64,000 nt of DNA from Bryobacterales bacterium (GTDB lineage Bacteria; Acidobacteriota; Terriglobia; Bryobacterales; Bryobacteraceae): positions 1 through 64,000 of the forward strand of contig JADJWL010000027.1 in the NCBI GenBank assembly GCA_016716385.1. The letters are read 5' to 3'. The translations under genes and the position numbers were made by a program. Position 1 is the first letter of the stretch, and the number at the start of each line of letters is the position of its first letter. Below are positions 8,490-21,276 of this stretch, in pieces. The notes under the pieces were generated by a model, which saw only the letters and a program-made list of their open reading frames with translations, was not told where the DNA came from and did no database searches.

Positions 8490-9706
8490 TGTGACGAGGC
8501 GACCCCGGTGCCTTTTTCTAACTTCAATTCTACAATATGCCCGACGATCTCGCTCCAGGCGAACCACAGGTCGCGCGGCCGTGAGATCGTGTACTCCTGC
8601 CCCTTGAAGAACCGCACGGCATTGCCGATGGCATCCCGCCAAGGATTGGTCTGCGGGTTGAAATTGTAGTTCATGTAAAAAATCGGATACTCAACCTTGC
8701 CGATCTCCTTGAGTGCTTCCTGCGAAACCTGCTGCGCCAGCATCACTTTGGGTCCGGCGAAGATCAGAGCGTCGGGACGCCCGTCGGAAGCCATCTCACG
8801 CACGATCAACTCCTGCAGGAATTCCGTATCGGAGTTCTTCCGTCCCAGACGCTGCAGGTCGACCGTCCCAAGGCGGATGGAGTCCAGCGCGTCGCCGAGC
8901 GAAGGGAAGTCGATCTGGTCGCCGGTGTCCTGACGGTAGAGGATGCGCTGCTCCTGAATGTTGAACGCGACCACCGAGAAGCGGCCGATCCGCGGCTCGC
9001 GGGCGATCCGGCGCAGAATCGAGATCAGCGCGCCAGTATCGATCGGCTGCAAGCTCGACGCGCGTTCGTTCTGGGGAGCGAAGTTCACCAGCACCTTGAC
9101 GTTCAGCGGATCGCGCTCCTCGCGCTCGATGGGAGGTTCCTCGCGGAAGGGTTCGGGCTCGGTGCCCTCGACCATGCCGGCGGCGATCGCCATCTTCAGA
9201 TCCTTGTCCTTGGACGGCAGGCTTGCTTCGCTTTGCCAGTAGAAGGAGCACACGCGCTCCGAGCGGTTGCGCATCAGCCAGGCGACATCGTACGTCCCTT
9301 CGCCCAGGTCAAACGTTCCCTGGAGGAAGGCTTCGCCCTTCGATCCGTCTTCGATTGCCGGGACGCGGATCCGCTGCGAGAAGTGGACCGGATCCCCGCC
9401 GCCGGCTGGACTCACGCGAAACACGATCGTCAGAAGATCCTCGGAGCCGGCCAGTTCGCGAAGCGGCACCGAGACTTCGTAGCCGGCGTGGAACCGCAGG
9501 TCGAAACCAAGGACCGGCTTGGACGGAGTCACCTTGCACGGCAGATCCGTGCGCGGATCGCCCGCTTCGAGCACAGCAATGTCTGTGCTGAACAGGCGCG
9601 CGCCACCACCGGCGGACTGCATCACCGTCTGGGCTTGCGCGGCCTCAACGAAGAACAAGACAGGAACAAGACAAACCAGATACCCTGACAGATTAATGGC
9701 GGCCAT
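8486..9706 (-). CDS. Secreted protein of unknown function, possible vWA-like C-terminal half
   Basis: A 406-residue protein with a signal peptide (residues 1-24, ending AQAQ). I do not recognise a firm family. The N-terminal half is beta-rich, with a Cys in DLPCKV. The C-terminal half alternates strand and helix in a Rossmann/vWA-like way (FSVVAFNIQ, DALIFAGPK, YPIFYMNYN), but a clear MIDAS DxSxS motif is not visible. The stop overlaps the start of the downstream methyltransferase gene by 4 bases (ATGA), which argues for one operon. The gene is divergent from the zinc-ribbon membrane protein at 9848. A role in cell-envelope biology is only an inference from export. Confidence 0.7.
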   Translation of the reverse strand: MAAINLSGYLVCLVPVLFFVEAAQAQTVMQSAGGGARLFSTDIAVLEAGDPRTDLPCKVTPSKPVLGFDLRFHAGYEVSVPLRELAGSEDLLTIVFRVSPAGGGDPVHFSQRIRVPAIEDGSKGEAFLQGTFDLGEGTYDVAWLMRNRSERVCSFYWQSEASLPSKDKDLKMAIAAGMVEGTEPEPFREEPPIEREERDPLNVKVLVNFAPQNERASSLQPIDTGALISILRRIAREPRIGRFSVVAFNIQEQRILYRQDTGDQIDFPSLGDALDSIRLGTVDLQRLGRKNSDTEFLQELIVREMASDGRPDALIFAGPKVMLAQQVSQEALKEIGKVEYPIFYMNYNFNPQTNPWRDAIGNAVRFFKGQEYTISRPRDLWFAWSEIVGHIVELKLEKGTGVASSQ

Positions 9707-9847
9707 CTCCGGGTTCCCGTGCGCTGCCGGACCTGTGCCCGGCTGACTCCAGTATGACTGAAATTCACAGTTGTGCAAACGGGAGATGACGATTTGGCTT
9801 CGGGAGAAGAAAGACCCGCCGTCTGGCATCAGAACTGTGGGGCATCG

Positions 9848-10222
9848 ATGATGATTCTGTTGCTGCAGGCGCCTCCGGGCGGCGGCTGGATGCCGGGCAT
9901 GGAACCCGGCGGCCTGGGCTGGCCCGGGCTGCTGGTGGCGCTGTACTGCCTCGCCGGCCTGATTTCCGGAGCGCTGGCGGCGCAGGCGGCGTTCCGGAGG
10001 GGTCTGAATCCCTGGACCGGATTCCTGTGCGGCTTCCTGTTGCCGATTGCCGGCTGGCTGGCCATCTGCTGCCGCAAGACGGGTCCCGTTTCGCCGCGCC
10101 CCATCCGGACCGCGCTCGCCTGCGCGGCCTGTGGCGCGATGAACCACCCGGCCGCGAAACGCTGCCTGGACTGCGGCGCAACGCTTGATCCCCGGACTCC
10201 CTCGGAGGCAGATCTTGTTTGA
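9848..10222 (+). CDS. Small membrane protein with C-terminal zinc ribbon
   Basis: About 124 residues. A Gly/Pro/Met-rich N-terminus is followed by two hydrophobic helices (around GLLVALYCLAGLISGAL and GFLCGFLLPIAGWLAIC). A CxxC...CxxC zinc-ribbon (CAACGAMNHPAAKRCLDCGA) forms the C-terminal cytosolic tail. Tandem ATGs at 9848 and 9851 are the likely start; an upstream in-frame start at 9773 lacks a signal. The family is unknown. The end overlaps the proposed TTG start of the following flavoprotein by 8 bases, so coupling is possible. Confidence 0.65.
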   Translation: MMILLLQAPPGGGWMPGMEPGGLGWPGLLVALYCLAGLISGALAAQAAFRRGLNPWTGFLCGFLLPIAGWLAICCRKTGPVSPRPIRTALACAACGAMNHPAAKRCLDCGATLDPRTPSEADLV

Positions 10223-12465
10223 ACAGGCCGCACGCGCGGCGCGGGCAGTGTTGGACAGTCCCAACATGCCGATGCGCCGTCCGCAGATTCAGGACAACTT
10301 CGAAAGCAATATCCCCGGGCTCTACATCGTTGGCGACTTGGCCGGGGCCCCCGTGGTCAAACTGGCGATGGAACAGGGCAACGACGTCGCCGAGCACATC
10401 GCCTCGCTCGTTCACGGCAAGCCGCCCGCTCCGATGGACCACGACCTGATCGTCGTCGGAGCGGGCGCCGCCGGACTCAATGCCGCTCTCGTCGCGCAGG
10501 ACCGCGGCTTGCGCGTGCTCGTGCTGGAGAAGAACAAGATCGCCAACACGATCGAAGACTTCCCTGAGGGCAAGTGGGTCTACGCCGAGCCCGATTCCCG
10601 CCCCGCGAAGGGCAAGCTCTGGCTCGACGGCGCCACCAAGGAGGATCTGGTTTCCCGCTGGCATGGCATCGTCCGCGAGAACCGTCTCAACATCCGCACC
10701 GAAGAGGGTGTCACCGCGATTGTCCGGAAGAAGGACGGCACGTTCGAGGTGTCGACGCCCAAGGGCGCCTACCGCGCGCGGTACGTTGTCCTGGCCACTG
10801 GGCAGCGCGGCACGCCTCGCCGTCTTGGCGTTCCGGGCGAGGATCGCGAACAGGTCTACCACCGCCTCTACAGCCCGCGGCACTACCACGGCAAGAAGAT
10901 CCTGGTGGTCGGCGGCGGCAATAGTGCGATCGAAGCTGCCGTGACACTGTCCGAACAGAACGACGTCGTTCTGTCCTACCGCGGCAAGGAGTTTGCCCGC
11001 GTCTTCAAGGACAACGAGCGCAAGCTCGACGCCGCCGTAGCCGCCGGCCGGATTCGCGTGCTGTTCGAATCCGAGGTGCAGCGGTTCGATGAGAGCGAGG
11101 CTGAAGTCAGCGTCGCGGGCGGAATCGAACGCCTTCCCTACGACACGGCGTTCGTCCTCATCGGCGCCGAAGTCCCCGAGCAGTTCCTCCGTTCCCTCGG
11201 GATCCGCATGGAAAACGATTGGACGGGCAATCCGCTCGCCGCCGCGGCCCTCGTGCTGGCGACGCTGGTGGGCCTGTGGCTGTTTGGCAGCCTGAAGCTC
11301 GGGCTGGCGGGACTATCCCTGGCCGCGGCGGGCGCCGGCGCCTTGCTCTGGCAGGGGATCCGGGGAAGCCGCTTCGCCTGGCTCGGCGTCTCCTTCCTGA
11401 TCTGCTACACGGTCTACGGCGCCAAACAGGCATCCGGCCACGAATTCTGGCCCTATCGCGGCTGGGGCGCCGACGCCCTCTCGTTCTTTGGCCGGCCGTG
11501 GTCGTTCTGGTATACCGTCCTGTACACCGCGCTGATGACGATCTTCGGCGTCCACGCGATGAAGCGCTGGGGGCCTCGACCGGAAGGACTCGTTCCAGAT
11601 CTGGCGCTACACGTCGCTGCTGAGCTTCCAGTGGTTGTTCTTTTTCCTCGTGCCGGAGTTCCTGTTCCGCTGGGCCGTCGAGTACAAGTGGGTGGGCGAG
11701 CTCGCAAGCGATCCCAACTTCGCCAACAACGCCTGGCGGTCGTACGGTATCGTCTACGCCTGGCCGCTGTTCTTCTACACGTTCTTCGGCAACCCGCACC
11801 AGATCTGGGCGGTGTGGGGCGTGACTCTGACGTTCGTCCTGATCCCCGTGCTGGTGCTGTTCCACGGCAAGCGGTACTGCTCCTGGATCTGCGGATGCGG
11901 CGGGCTCGCCGAGACCCTCGGGGACCGCTGGCGCCACCTGGCCCCGAAGGGCAACGCGTCGATCCGCTGGGAGTGGATGAACCTGGCAGTCCTGCTGGCC
12001 GCGGTTTTCATCACCGCCGCTGTCCTGGCTCAGAGCGTCCTCAAGTTCCTCCAGAAGCCTGCCGGGGCGGGACTCGAGTGGTACCACCTGATTGCCGACG
12101 TCTGGCTGGTGGGGATTCTGCCGGTCACGCTCTACCCGTTCTTCGGCGGCAAGGTCTGGTGCCGCTACTGGTGCCCGCTCGCCAAGCTGATGCAGATCAT
12201 GTCCGCGCTATTCACCAAGTTCAAGTCGAGCCGCTTTGCGATCTACTCGAACGACAAGTGCATCGCCTGCGGGGAATGCAGCCGGAACTGCCAGGTGGGC
12301 ATCAATGTGATGAACTTCGCCATGAAGCAGGAGACGATTGAAAACATCAACTCCTCCTGCATCGGATGCGGGATCTGCGTGACGGTCTGCCCGATGGACG
12401 TGCTCTCGTTCCGCGCAGAAGAGCCGGAGAAGGCGCAACTGGTGCGGATCCAGCCCGCGGCGTGA
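10215..12465 (+). CDS. Fused FAD/NAD(P)-binding oxidoreductase - membrane 4Fe-4S (NapH/RdxA-like) protein (one-base frameshift)
   Basis: A predicted 749-residue membrane redox protein. Residues ~17-55 carry NIPGLYIVGDLAGAP, the FAD-contacting GD motif that normally ends thioredoxin-reductase-like proteins. It is followed by VVGAGAAGLNAA (FAD dinucleotide fold), ATGQRGTPR and VVGGGNSAIEAA (NAD(P) fold). About six transmembrane helices follow, with cysteine pairs SWICGCGG and WCRYWCP as in NapH/RdxA/NosR-type proteins. Two 4Fe-4S motifs (CIACGECSRNCQ, CIGCGICVTVCP) close the protein. The frame changes at the G-run 11569-11573; dropping one G gives KRWGLDRKDSFQIWRY. Start: TTG 10215 after GGAGG with 6-base spacing; an ATG at 10266 is the alternative. 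It probably moves electrons from NAD(P)H through flavin to membrane iron-sulfur centres. The acceptor is unknown. Confidence 0.8.
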
Positions 12466-12480
12466 TACTGGAGATTCGCC

Positions 12481-13129
12481 ATGGATGAAACGAAGCTGCA
12501 GGGGGCCCCGGTTCCCGCGCCGGACGGTCTGCCGGCGGACGTCATCGTCAGCCCCGATACCACCCGGGCCAACCGCATGCCCCCCGGGCAATCGCGGACC
12601 AAGAAGTGGCCGGTCCTCGACGCCTACGGACCCCCCGCAGGTCGACCTTGCGACATGGAGGCTTTCCCTATTCGGGCTGACCGCCAGGCAAGTTTCCTGG
12701 GACTGGGACAGTTTCCAGAAGCTCCCGCGCACGCGGGTCTTCGCCGACTTCCACTGCGTGACACGCTGGTCGCGCCTCGGCAACCTGTGGGAAGGCGTCT
12801 CGACGCGTCATCTGGTGGAACTGGCGGGCGGCGCGCGGCCGGAGGCGTGCTTCGTCGTGGCCCACGGCTATGATCACGGCTTCACGACCAACCTGCCGCT
12901 CGACGCATTTCTGGCGGAAGACGCCGTCGTGGCGCTGTTGCACGACGGTGAGCCGATCACCCTCGAACACGGTGGTCCGGCGCGGCTGATTGTGCCGCGG
13001 CTCTATGCGTGGAAGTCCGCCAAGTGGTGCTCCGGCTTTGAGCTGATCGCCGAAGACCGCGCCGGGTTCTGGGAAGAGAACGGCTACCACATGCACGGCG
13101 ACCCCTGGCGCGAAGAGCGCTTCCGCTGA
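12481..13129 (+). CDS. Sulfite-oxidase-fold molybdopterin-dependent oxidoreductase (one-base frameshift)
   Basis: About 215 residues after removing one C from the C6 run at 12631-12636, which joins LDAYGPP to QVDLATWRLSLFGL. The core ADFHCVTRWSRLGNLWEGV carries the conserved cysteine that ligates molybdenum in the Oxidored_molyb (PF00174) family. FVVAHGYDHGFTTNLPL and LYAWKSAKWCSGFEL match the rest of that domain. No signal peptide is seen, so it is a small cytosolic YuiH/YedY-like member rather than an exported sulfite dehydrogenase. A ribosome site (GGAG) precedes the ATG. It follows the flavin/4Fe-4S membrane protein by 15 bases, which suggests an electron-transfer partnership. The substrate is unknown. 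Confidence 0.8.
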
Positions 13130-13130
13130 C

Positions 13131-15104
<1,974 letters not shown>

Positions 15105-15107
15105 GGT

Positions 15108-15332
15108 ATGGAGCAGGTAAACCTGGCCGAATTCGACGCTGAATGCCTCCGCCTCCTCGAGCGGGTGCACAGCAGGCGAGAGCCCCTGCAAATCATGGCG
15201 GATGGAAAGCCGTTGGCGGTTGTCTATCCGCCCCCGAAGGAGACTTTCGGAGCGCTCCGGTCCACGTTGACGGGTCCGGTTGGCGATCTTGTTGAGCCCG
15301 CTGCCACCGATGATTGGGAGGCGCTCCAGTGA
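15108..15332 (+). CDS. Phd/YefM-type antitoxin, no recognisable toxin partner
   Basis: A 74-residue protein. Its opening MEQVNLAEFDAECLRLLERVHSRREPLQIMADGKPLAVVYPP matches the prevent-host-death fold, in which an N-terminal DNA-binding strand-helix unit is followed by a toxin-neutralising tail. Such genes normally sit immediately before a PIN or RelE-type toxin. Here the stop lies in GTGA, a typical coupling site. The frame starting at that GTG reads SRAIPDILNS and then runs into the next gene without a toxin domain. It is therefore an orphan or remnant module, or a regulator. Confidence 0.75.
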   Translation: MEQVNLAEFDAECLRLLERVHSRREPLQIMADGKPLAVVYPPPKETFGALRSTLTGPVGDLVEPAATDDWEALQ

Positions 15333-15363
15333 GTCGCGCAATTCCCGATATACTGAATTCCCA

Positions 15364-15996
15364 ATGGTGCTCTGGTTGCTCCTGCTGCCCGCGCTGTGCT
15401 TTGCCCAGCCCAACACGCTACCCCCCGAAGAGAAGGCCGCCGGTTTCGAGTTGATCTTCAGCGGCAACGACCTCTACGGGTGGGATGCGCCGGCGGGAAA
15501 TTGGGCAGCCGAGCAGGGCGCGTTAGCCCGCGTCGCGCCGCGGGGCGGCATCACCTACACCCGCTTCAAGATCCCGGACGATTTCGAACTGCGTTTCGAG
15601 TGGAATGTTGCGCCGGGCAGCAACAGCGGCGTCTACTACCGCCCCGGCCAGTACGAATACCAGGTGCTTGACAACCAGCGGCATCGCGACGGCCGCTTTC
15701 CGGACCGCTCCGCCGCGTCTCTCTACTACTTCGCCGCGCCCTCGCGCGACGCGACCCGCCCGGTGGGCGAATGGAATACGGGCCGCATCGTCTGCCAGGG
15801 GACACGCATCGAGCACTGGCTCAACGAAGAGAAGGTCATCGATCTCGATTATTCCGACCCGAAATGGAAGGACGCCATCGGCCGCCTGCGCGAGCGTGGC
15901 GCCGATCTCGAGGCGCGCGGGCGATATCTCCACTTGCAGGATCACGGAGACCCGGTCTGGTACCGCAGCCTGCGCTTGCGCCGCCTCAGGCGGTGA
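15364..15996 (+). CDS. Secreted 3-keto-disaccharide hydrolase-fold protein (DUF1080)
   Basis: A 210-residue exported protein (signal peptide MVLWLLLLPALCFAQ). The DUF1080/PF06439 jelly-roll follows: GFELIFSGNDLYGWDAP, DFELRFEWNVAPGSNSGVYYR, YQVLDNQRH and EWNTGRIVCQGTRIEHWLNEEKVIDLDY. Characterised relatives hydrolyse 3-keto-glycosides, and many are attached to DUF1501 or sulfatase loci in Planctomycetota and Acidobacteriota. The enolase-superfamily gene begins 26 bases downstream on the same strand. A TATACT box lies 9 bases upstream of the ATG. Confidence 0.88.
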   Translation: MVLWLLLLPALCFAQPNTLPPEEKAAGFELIFSGNDLYGWDAPAGNWAAEQGALARVAPRGGITYTRFKIPDDFELRFEWNVAPGSNSGVYYRPGQYEYQVLDNQRHRDGRFPDRSAASLYYFAAPSRDATRPVGEWNTGRIVCQGTRIEHWLNEEKVIDLDYSDPKWKDAIGRLRERGADLEARGRYLHLQDHGDPVWYRSLRLRRLRR

Positions 15997-16009
15997 TCGC
16001 GGGCAGTGA

Positions 16010-16015
16010 TAGAGT
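16010..16015 (+). promoter_or_regulatory. -10-like TAGAGT box 7 bases before the start codon
   Basis: TAGAGT ends 7 bases before the ATG at 16023 and no Shine-Dalgarno sequence lies between, so transcription could start at or next to the initiation codon. No convincing -35 is present. Confidence 0.3.
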
Positions 16016-16022
16016 ATCGCCC

Positions 16023-17279
16023 ATGACCCGACGCGACTTCTTCCACGCGGCCATGGGAACCGCCACCGCCGGCATCGCCGCCCTCACCGGGCCCGAGGGA
16101 CTCCTGGCCCAGGCACGCGAGAAAGCCCGCCAGTACAACCTGAAAATCACCGATCTCAAGACCTTCGTCATCGACGCCAACAACAAGAACTACGTGTTCG
16201 TGAAGATCTACACGAACCAGGGCATCACGGGACTCGGCGAAGGCTCGGTCACCAGCAAGGCGGCGACGATGAAGGCGGCCATCGAGGAGCATCACCGCTA
16301 CCTCGTCGGGCAGGATCCCACCGACATCGAAATGCACTGGCAGGCCATGTACCGCTGGCCGCGCTGGCGTTGAGGACCCATCCTCAACTCGGCGATCTCG
16401 GCCGTCGAGATCGCGCTGTGGGACATTCTCGGGCAGGCGCTCGGGCAGCCGGTCTGGGTGCTGCTCGGAGGCAAGGCGCGGCATCGCGTCCAGATGTACG
16501 TCCACGCGGGCGGACGCACGCCGCAGGAGTACGCCGAAAACTGGCTCCGGAAGAAGCAGGAGGGCTGGACCGCATGCAAAGGCGGCTTCGTCACCACGCG
16601 CAACGACGTGATCGAGCCGCGCCGCTCGGTCAGCGAAGGCATCGCCAACCTGAAGGCCGTCCGGGAAGCCGTCGGCGACGACTTCGACATCTGCATCGAC
16701 GTCCACGGCAAGTGCACACCCACCATGGCCGTCGAGTTCTGCGCGCGCGCTGAGGAGTACCGCCCGTTCTTCGTCGAGGAAGCGACACAGATCGAAGATC
16801 TGGACGAGCTGGCGCACCTGCGTTCGAAGACGCGTATCCCGCTGGCCACGGGCGAGCGGCTGTTCACCAAGTACGGCTTCTCCCAGATCTGCGCCAGACA
16901 CCTGGTGGACTACATCCAGCCCGACGTGGTTCACTGCGGCGGCATTCTGGAGATGAAGAAGATCGCCACCATCGCCGAGGCGTTCCGCGTCGAGCTGGCG
17001 CCGCACAACCCGCAAAGCGAGGTCAGCACACTGGCGTCGCTGCACGTCGACTTCGCGACGCCGAACTTCGCCATTCAGGAGATCACCTCTCCAGCCGAGG
17101 GCTATTGGAAGGATCTGTTCTACGGAGGCGCGGCGCGTTACGAAAAGGGCTTTGCTCTTCCGCCCGACCGCCCCGGTCTGGGGGTGGATCTCGATGAGAA
17201 ACTTGCGGCACAGCGTCCGTACAAGCCCGCCACGCGGCAGCCGCTTCGGTTTCCCGACGGCGGAATCGCCGACCATTGA
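16023..17279 (+). pseudogene. Tat-exported mandelate racemase/muconate lactonizing (enolase superfamily) dehydratase, interrupted by an in-frame TGA
   Basis: One reading frame of 419 codons is interrupted only by TGA at 16371-16373. The N-terminal part carries a Tat-like signal (TRRDFF) and the capping domain up to MYRWPRWR. After the stop it continues with GPILNSAISAVEIALWDILGQALG. Metal and active-site motifs are present: CIDVHGK, FFVEEATQIEDL, PLATGERLFTKYGF, DVVHCGG and LAPHNPQ, resembling galactonate dehydratase-like members. These dehydrate aldonic acids to 2-keto-3-deoxy acids. The expected residue at the stop is Gly (GGA), so one G-to-T change explains it: nonsense mutation or sequencing error. 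Neighbours are a DUF1080 hydrolase upstream and, convergently, a sugar-acid kinase and a RuBisCO-like protein. Confidence 0.82.
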
Positions 17280-17286
17280 TCCGGGT

Positions 17287-18579
17287 CTACCGGCCCAAAC
17301 GCACGGATTCGAAGAAGTCCGGCTTGCCGATCTGGCCGCCCTTGAACACGATCTCCATGCCGTCGAACGGCCCGTCCGAACAGGCACGACAGAGAGGGGA
17401 ACCGGGCGCGACAGGCTGCACCGGAGTCACGGCGTAAATATCGAGCTGCTGGCCGGCGTGTCCGGACGTATCTCCCCCGGCGACCACGGCGCGGCGCAAG
17501 CCAGACTGCACGAGCACTTCGCGCAGGATGCGTCCAGTAGCGGCCCCGAGGCGGTCCCCCAGTCCGGCGCGGCCGCGAATCACCGCCGGGTCTTCGGGTC
17601 CAAGGGCGCTGTAGAGAATCACGCTGCGCCCTTCTCCAAGCGCCCGCAGCGCCTCGTCGATCACGGCTGTCCCGGAACCCTCGGCAAGTGCCGCCGCGTC
17701 CAGGCGGATCCCCGTCCAGCCGTGCGCCAGCGCCCACCGGATCTGCTCCTCGGTCTGCGGTGAGCAACTGCCCGACGCGGCAACGAGCCTGTCCACCGCG
17801 CCCGCGTCCTTCCGCACTTCAGCCGGCGGCAGCAGTCCGGCGCGCCGCCAGTAGGCGACCAGAGCGTACTCCAGACCGGACGAGCCGGCCGCAAACAGCC
17901 CCCCGTCGGATTGCGTCCAGACAATTTCGCCCACCCGTTCGAGAGACTCCTGGTCCAGCGTGTCGAACAGGACAACCCCGGCGCTCTCGGTATCCAGCGC
18001 GTCGCCGCGGACGATCGCGTGCAAATCGTGCAGGCGGACGTCGAAATGCGCCTGCGCGGCCAGCACGCGACGCAGATCGCTCTCGTTCATCGGCGTCACC
18101 GGATGCCGGCTCATGGTCGGATGCCGGTCGAGACGGTGAGTCTCCCCCTTCATCGTGGCGAAGAGATTGCCGAACACGACGTAGCGGCCCAGCGCGGGGG
18201 CGCCCACCACCAGCGGTGTCCAGCGCTTGCGGTACACCTGGCGGCCGAGTTCGATGGCGCACCCGATGTTGCCCACGTCCGGACCGCTATCGAAGGTGGA
18301 GCAGACTTTGTAGTGGCAGAGACGGCCGCCGAGCGACCGCAGCTTCTCGAACACCGGTGGCAGGTGATGCACCATCCAGTTCGGGCCCTGGCTGCGGCTC
18401 ACGCCGGCTACGCCAACGGCGCGGAACTCGCGGAACCGGTCCAGATGGCGGATCGCCGCGGCGCTCAGAAACAGCACCGTCGGCAGGCCGCTGAACGCCA
18501 GAACTTCGGCCGCGTCGGTCGACCCGGTGAAGTCGTCGCCGTAGAACGTGAGAACGATACCGTCCGGAAGGCTGCTCAT
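17287..18579 (-). CDS. Four-carbon acid sugar kinase family protein (DUF1537; OiaK-like)
   Basis: A 430-residue two-domain kinase. The N-terminal sugar-binding domain (PF07005) carries YGDDFTGSTDAAEVL at residues 13-27 and KVCSTFDS. The C-terminal nucleotide-binding domain (PF17042) carries LRRAVVAGGDTSGHA and VFKGGQIGKPDFF. The family phosphorylates erythronate, threonate, denol or 3-oxo-isoapionate. Its start overlaps the stop of the RuBisCO-like gene (ATGA), a pairing known from 3-oxo-isoapionate catabolism (OiaK with OiaX or OiaT) in D-apiose degraders. The assignment to that pathway is inference from the pairing. No apiose dehydrogenase or apionate oxidoisomerase is seen here. Confidence 0.85.
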   Translation of the reverse strand: MSSLPDGIVLTFYGDDFTGSTDAAEVLAFSGLPTVLFLSAAAIRHLDRFREFRAVGVAGVSRSQGPNWMVHHLPPVFEKLRSLGGRLCHYKVCSTFDSGPDVGNIGCAIELGRQVYRKRWTPLVVGAPALGRYVVFGNLFATMKGETHRLDRHPTMSRHPVTPMNESDLRRVLAAQAHFDVRLHDLHAIVRGDALDTESAGVVLFDTLDQESLERVGEIVWTQSDGGLFAAGSSGLEYALVAYWRRAGLLPPAEVRKDAGAVDRLVAASGSCSPQTEEQIRWALAHGWTGIRLDAAALAEGSGTAVIDEALRALGEGRSVILYSALGPEDPAVIRGRAGLGDRLGAATGRILREVLVQSGLRRAVVAGGDTSGHAGQQLDIYAVTPVQPVAPGSPLCRACSDGPFDGMEIVFKGGQIGKPDFFESVRLGR

Positions 18580-19836
18580 CCGCCGAACCTCGCGATCGCA
18601 TCGCGCAGTTCCTGGTGCAGCCCCGCGGCTTCATCGAGCGGGACGCCCGCCAGCGCGGCCTCCCACGATTGACGGATGCTGGCGACGCCGCCCGCCGCGC
18701 CCCCCGGATGCGCCAGGATGCCGCCCCCGCAGGCGTGGATCAGATCGGCGCTGCCGAGAGCACGGAAGGTGTCGTGCGCGAGGCCCGCCCACTGCCCGGA
18801 GGAGAACACCGGCATCGCTTCGCATCCGCGTCCGGGGCCGTCGAACATCGGTGTGAGGCACGCGCGTGCCGAGGCGATCACGGATTCATCCGGTTCGCAG
18901 AACTTGCTGCGCAATCCGTTCACGTGCATGTGGTCGGCGCCCGCCAGCCGCCAGACCTTCTGATACGCCACGTAGCTCATCCCAATCGCCGGCGAACGGC
19001 TGTACATGCCCCACCCGTTGCGGTGCGCGTGCACCGGCAGCGCGGCTGAGCGCCGCAGCGCCGTCAGACCCGCCAGACCGATGCTGTTCAAGCTCACCAT
19101 CACGCACGTGCCGCCGAGCCCCGTGACCAGGTCGTGGCGGCGCCGCATCTCGTCAATCTCGCCCGTCAGGTTAAACGCGTACATCACCTTCTTGCCCGTG
19201 CGGTCGGCGTGCCGCTGGATCGCGCGCATCACGGCTTCGGCGCGCGCCGCGAACGGGCAGGCGGGACCGTCGGCCTGAAGCTCGTCGTCCTTGATGAAGT
19301 CGATGCCGGCTTCGGCGAGAGAGGTCACCAGCGCGGCGGTCTCCTCCGGCGACAGTCCGACACTTGGCTTCACGATGGTTCCAACCAGAGGCAGGCGCTC
19401 GACTCCCGCCAGCCGCCTTGTCCCGGCGACACCGAAGCCCGGCCCGGGGTAAGCATCCCGAAACGCTTCCGGCAGGCGGATGTCGTCGAGGCGCAGTCCC
19501 GAGAATTGCTTCAGCTCAAACAGGTTCCCGGCCACGGTCGCCATCAGGTTGGGCAGCGACGGACCGAGGTTGCCGAGGGGCCAGGAAAGCGTCACACGCG
19601 CCCTCCGGTAGACGGGCGAGCCCGCGCCCTTCGGGACGCCGGCGTACGGAAGCGATGGCGTCGCTGCGGGCGCCAGTTCCTCGCAGCGCTCCACGCGCGC
19701 CGCGGCGCGCGCACGCAACTCCGGTGTCTCCCCGGGAATCGCGACAAACGTTCCGGACGACTGCTCTCCGGCCATCGCCTCGGCCGCCTCGGCGGGCGGC
19801 CACGCGGTTTCAATCCAGTAGTCGGCTTCGATACGC

Positions 19837-19844
<8 letters not shown>
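18576..19844 (-). CDS. RuBisCO-like protein (form IV, OiaX/OiaT-like)
   Basis: A 422-residue RuBisCO large-subunit homologue. The active-site Lys sits in GTIVKPSVGL (Lys159). The carbamylated lysine with its magnesium ligands is preserved as FIKDDE (Lys185, Asp187, Glu188). The VHAHRNGWG segment (272-280) and a loop lysine in RSKFCEPDE (Lys314) follow. The carbon-fixing loop-6 and other form I-III residues do not match, so CO2 fixation is not expected. RLPs linked to DUF1537 kinases are 3-oxo-isoapionate-4-phosphate decarboxylases or transcarboxylase/hydrolases. The gene lies between DUF1501 (8-base overlap) and the kinase (4-base overlap), forming one operon. Confidence 0.88.

Positions 19845-21253
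<1,409 letters not shown>

Positions 21254-21276
<23 letters not shown>

Noticed and set aside
11569..11573. Programmed frameshift in the flavin/4Fe-4S gene.
   Set aside because: There is a G-run but no stem-loop or upstream Shine-Dalgarno-like stimulator, and similar one-base breaks occur in unrelated genes here.
16371..16373. Selenocysteine at the in-frame TGA of the enolase-superfamily gene.
   Set aside because: The family has glycine there, no cysteine homologue is expected, and no SECIS-like stem-loop is evident directly after the codon.
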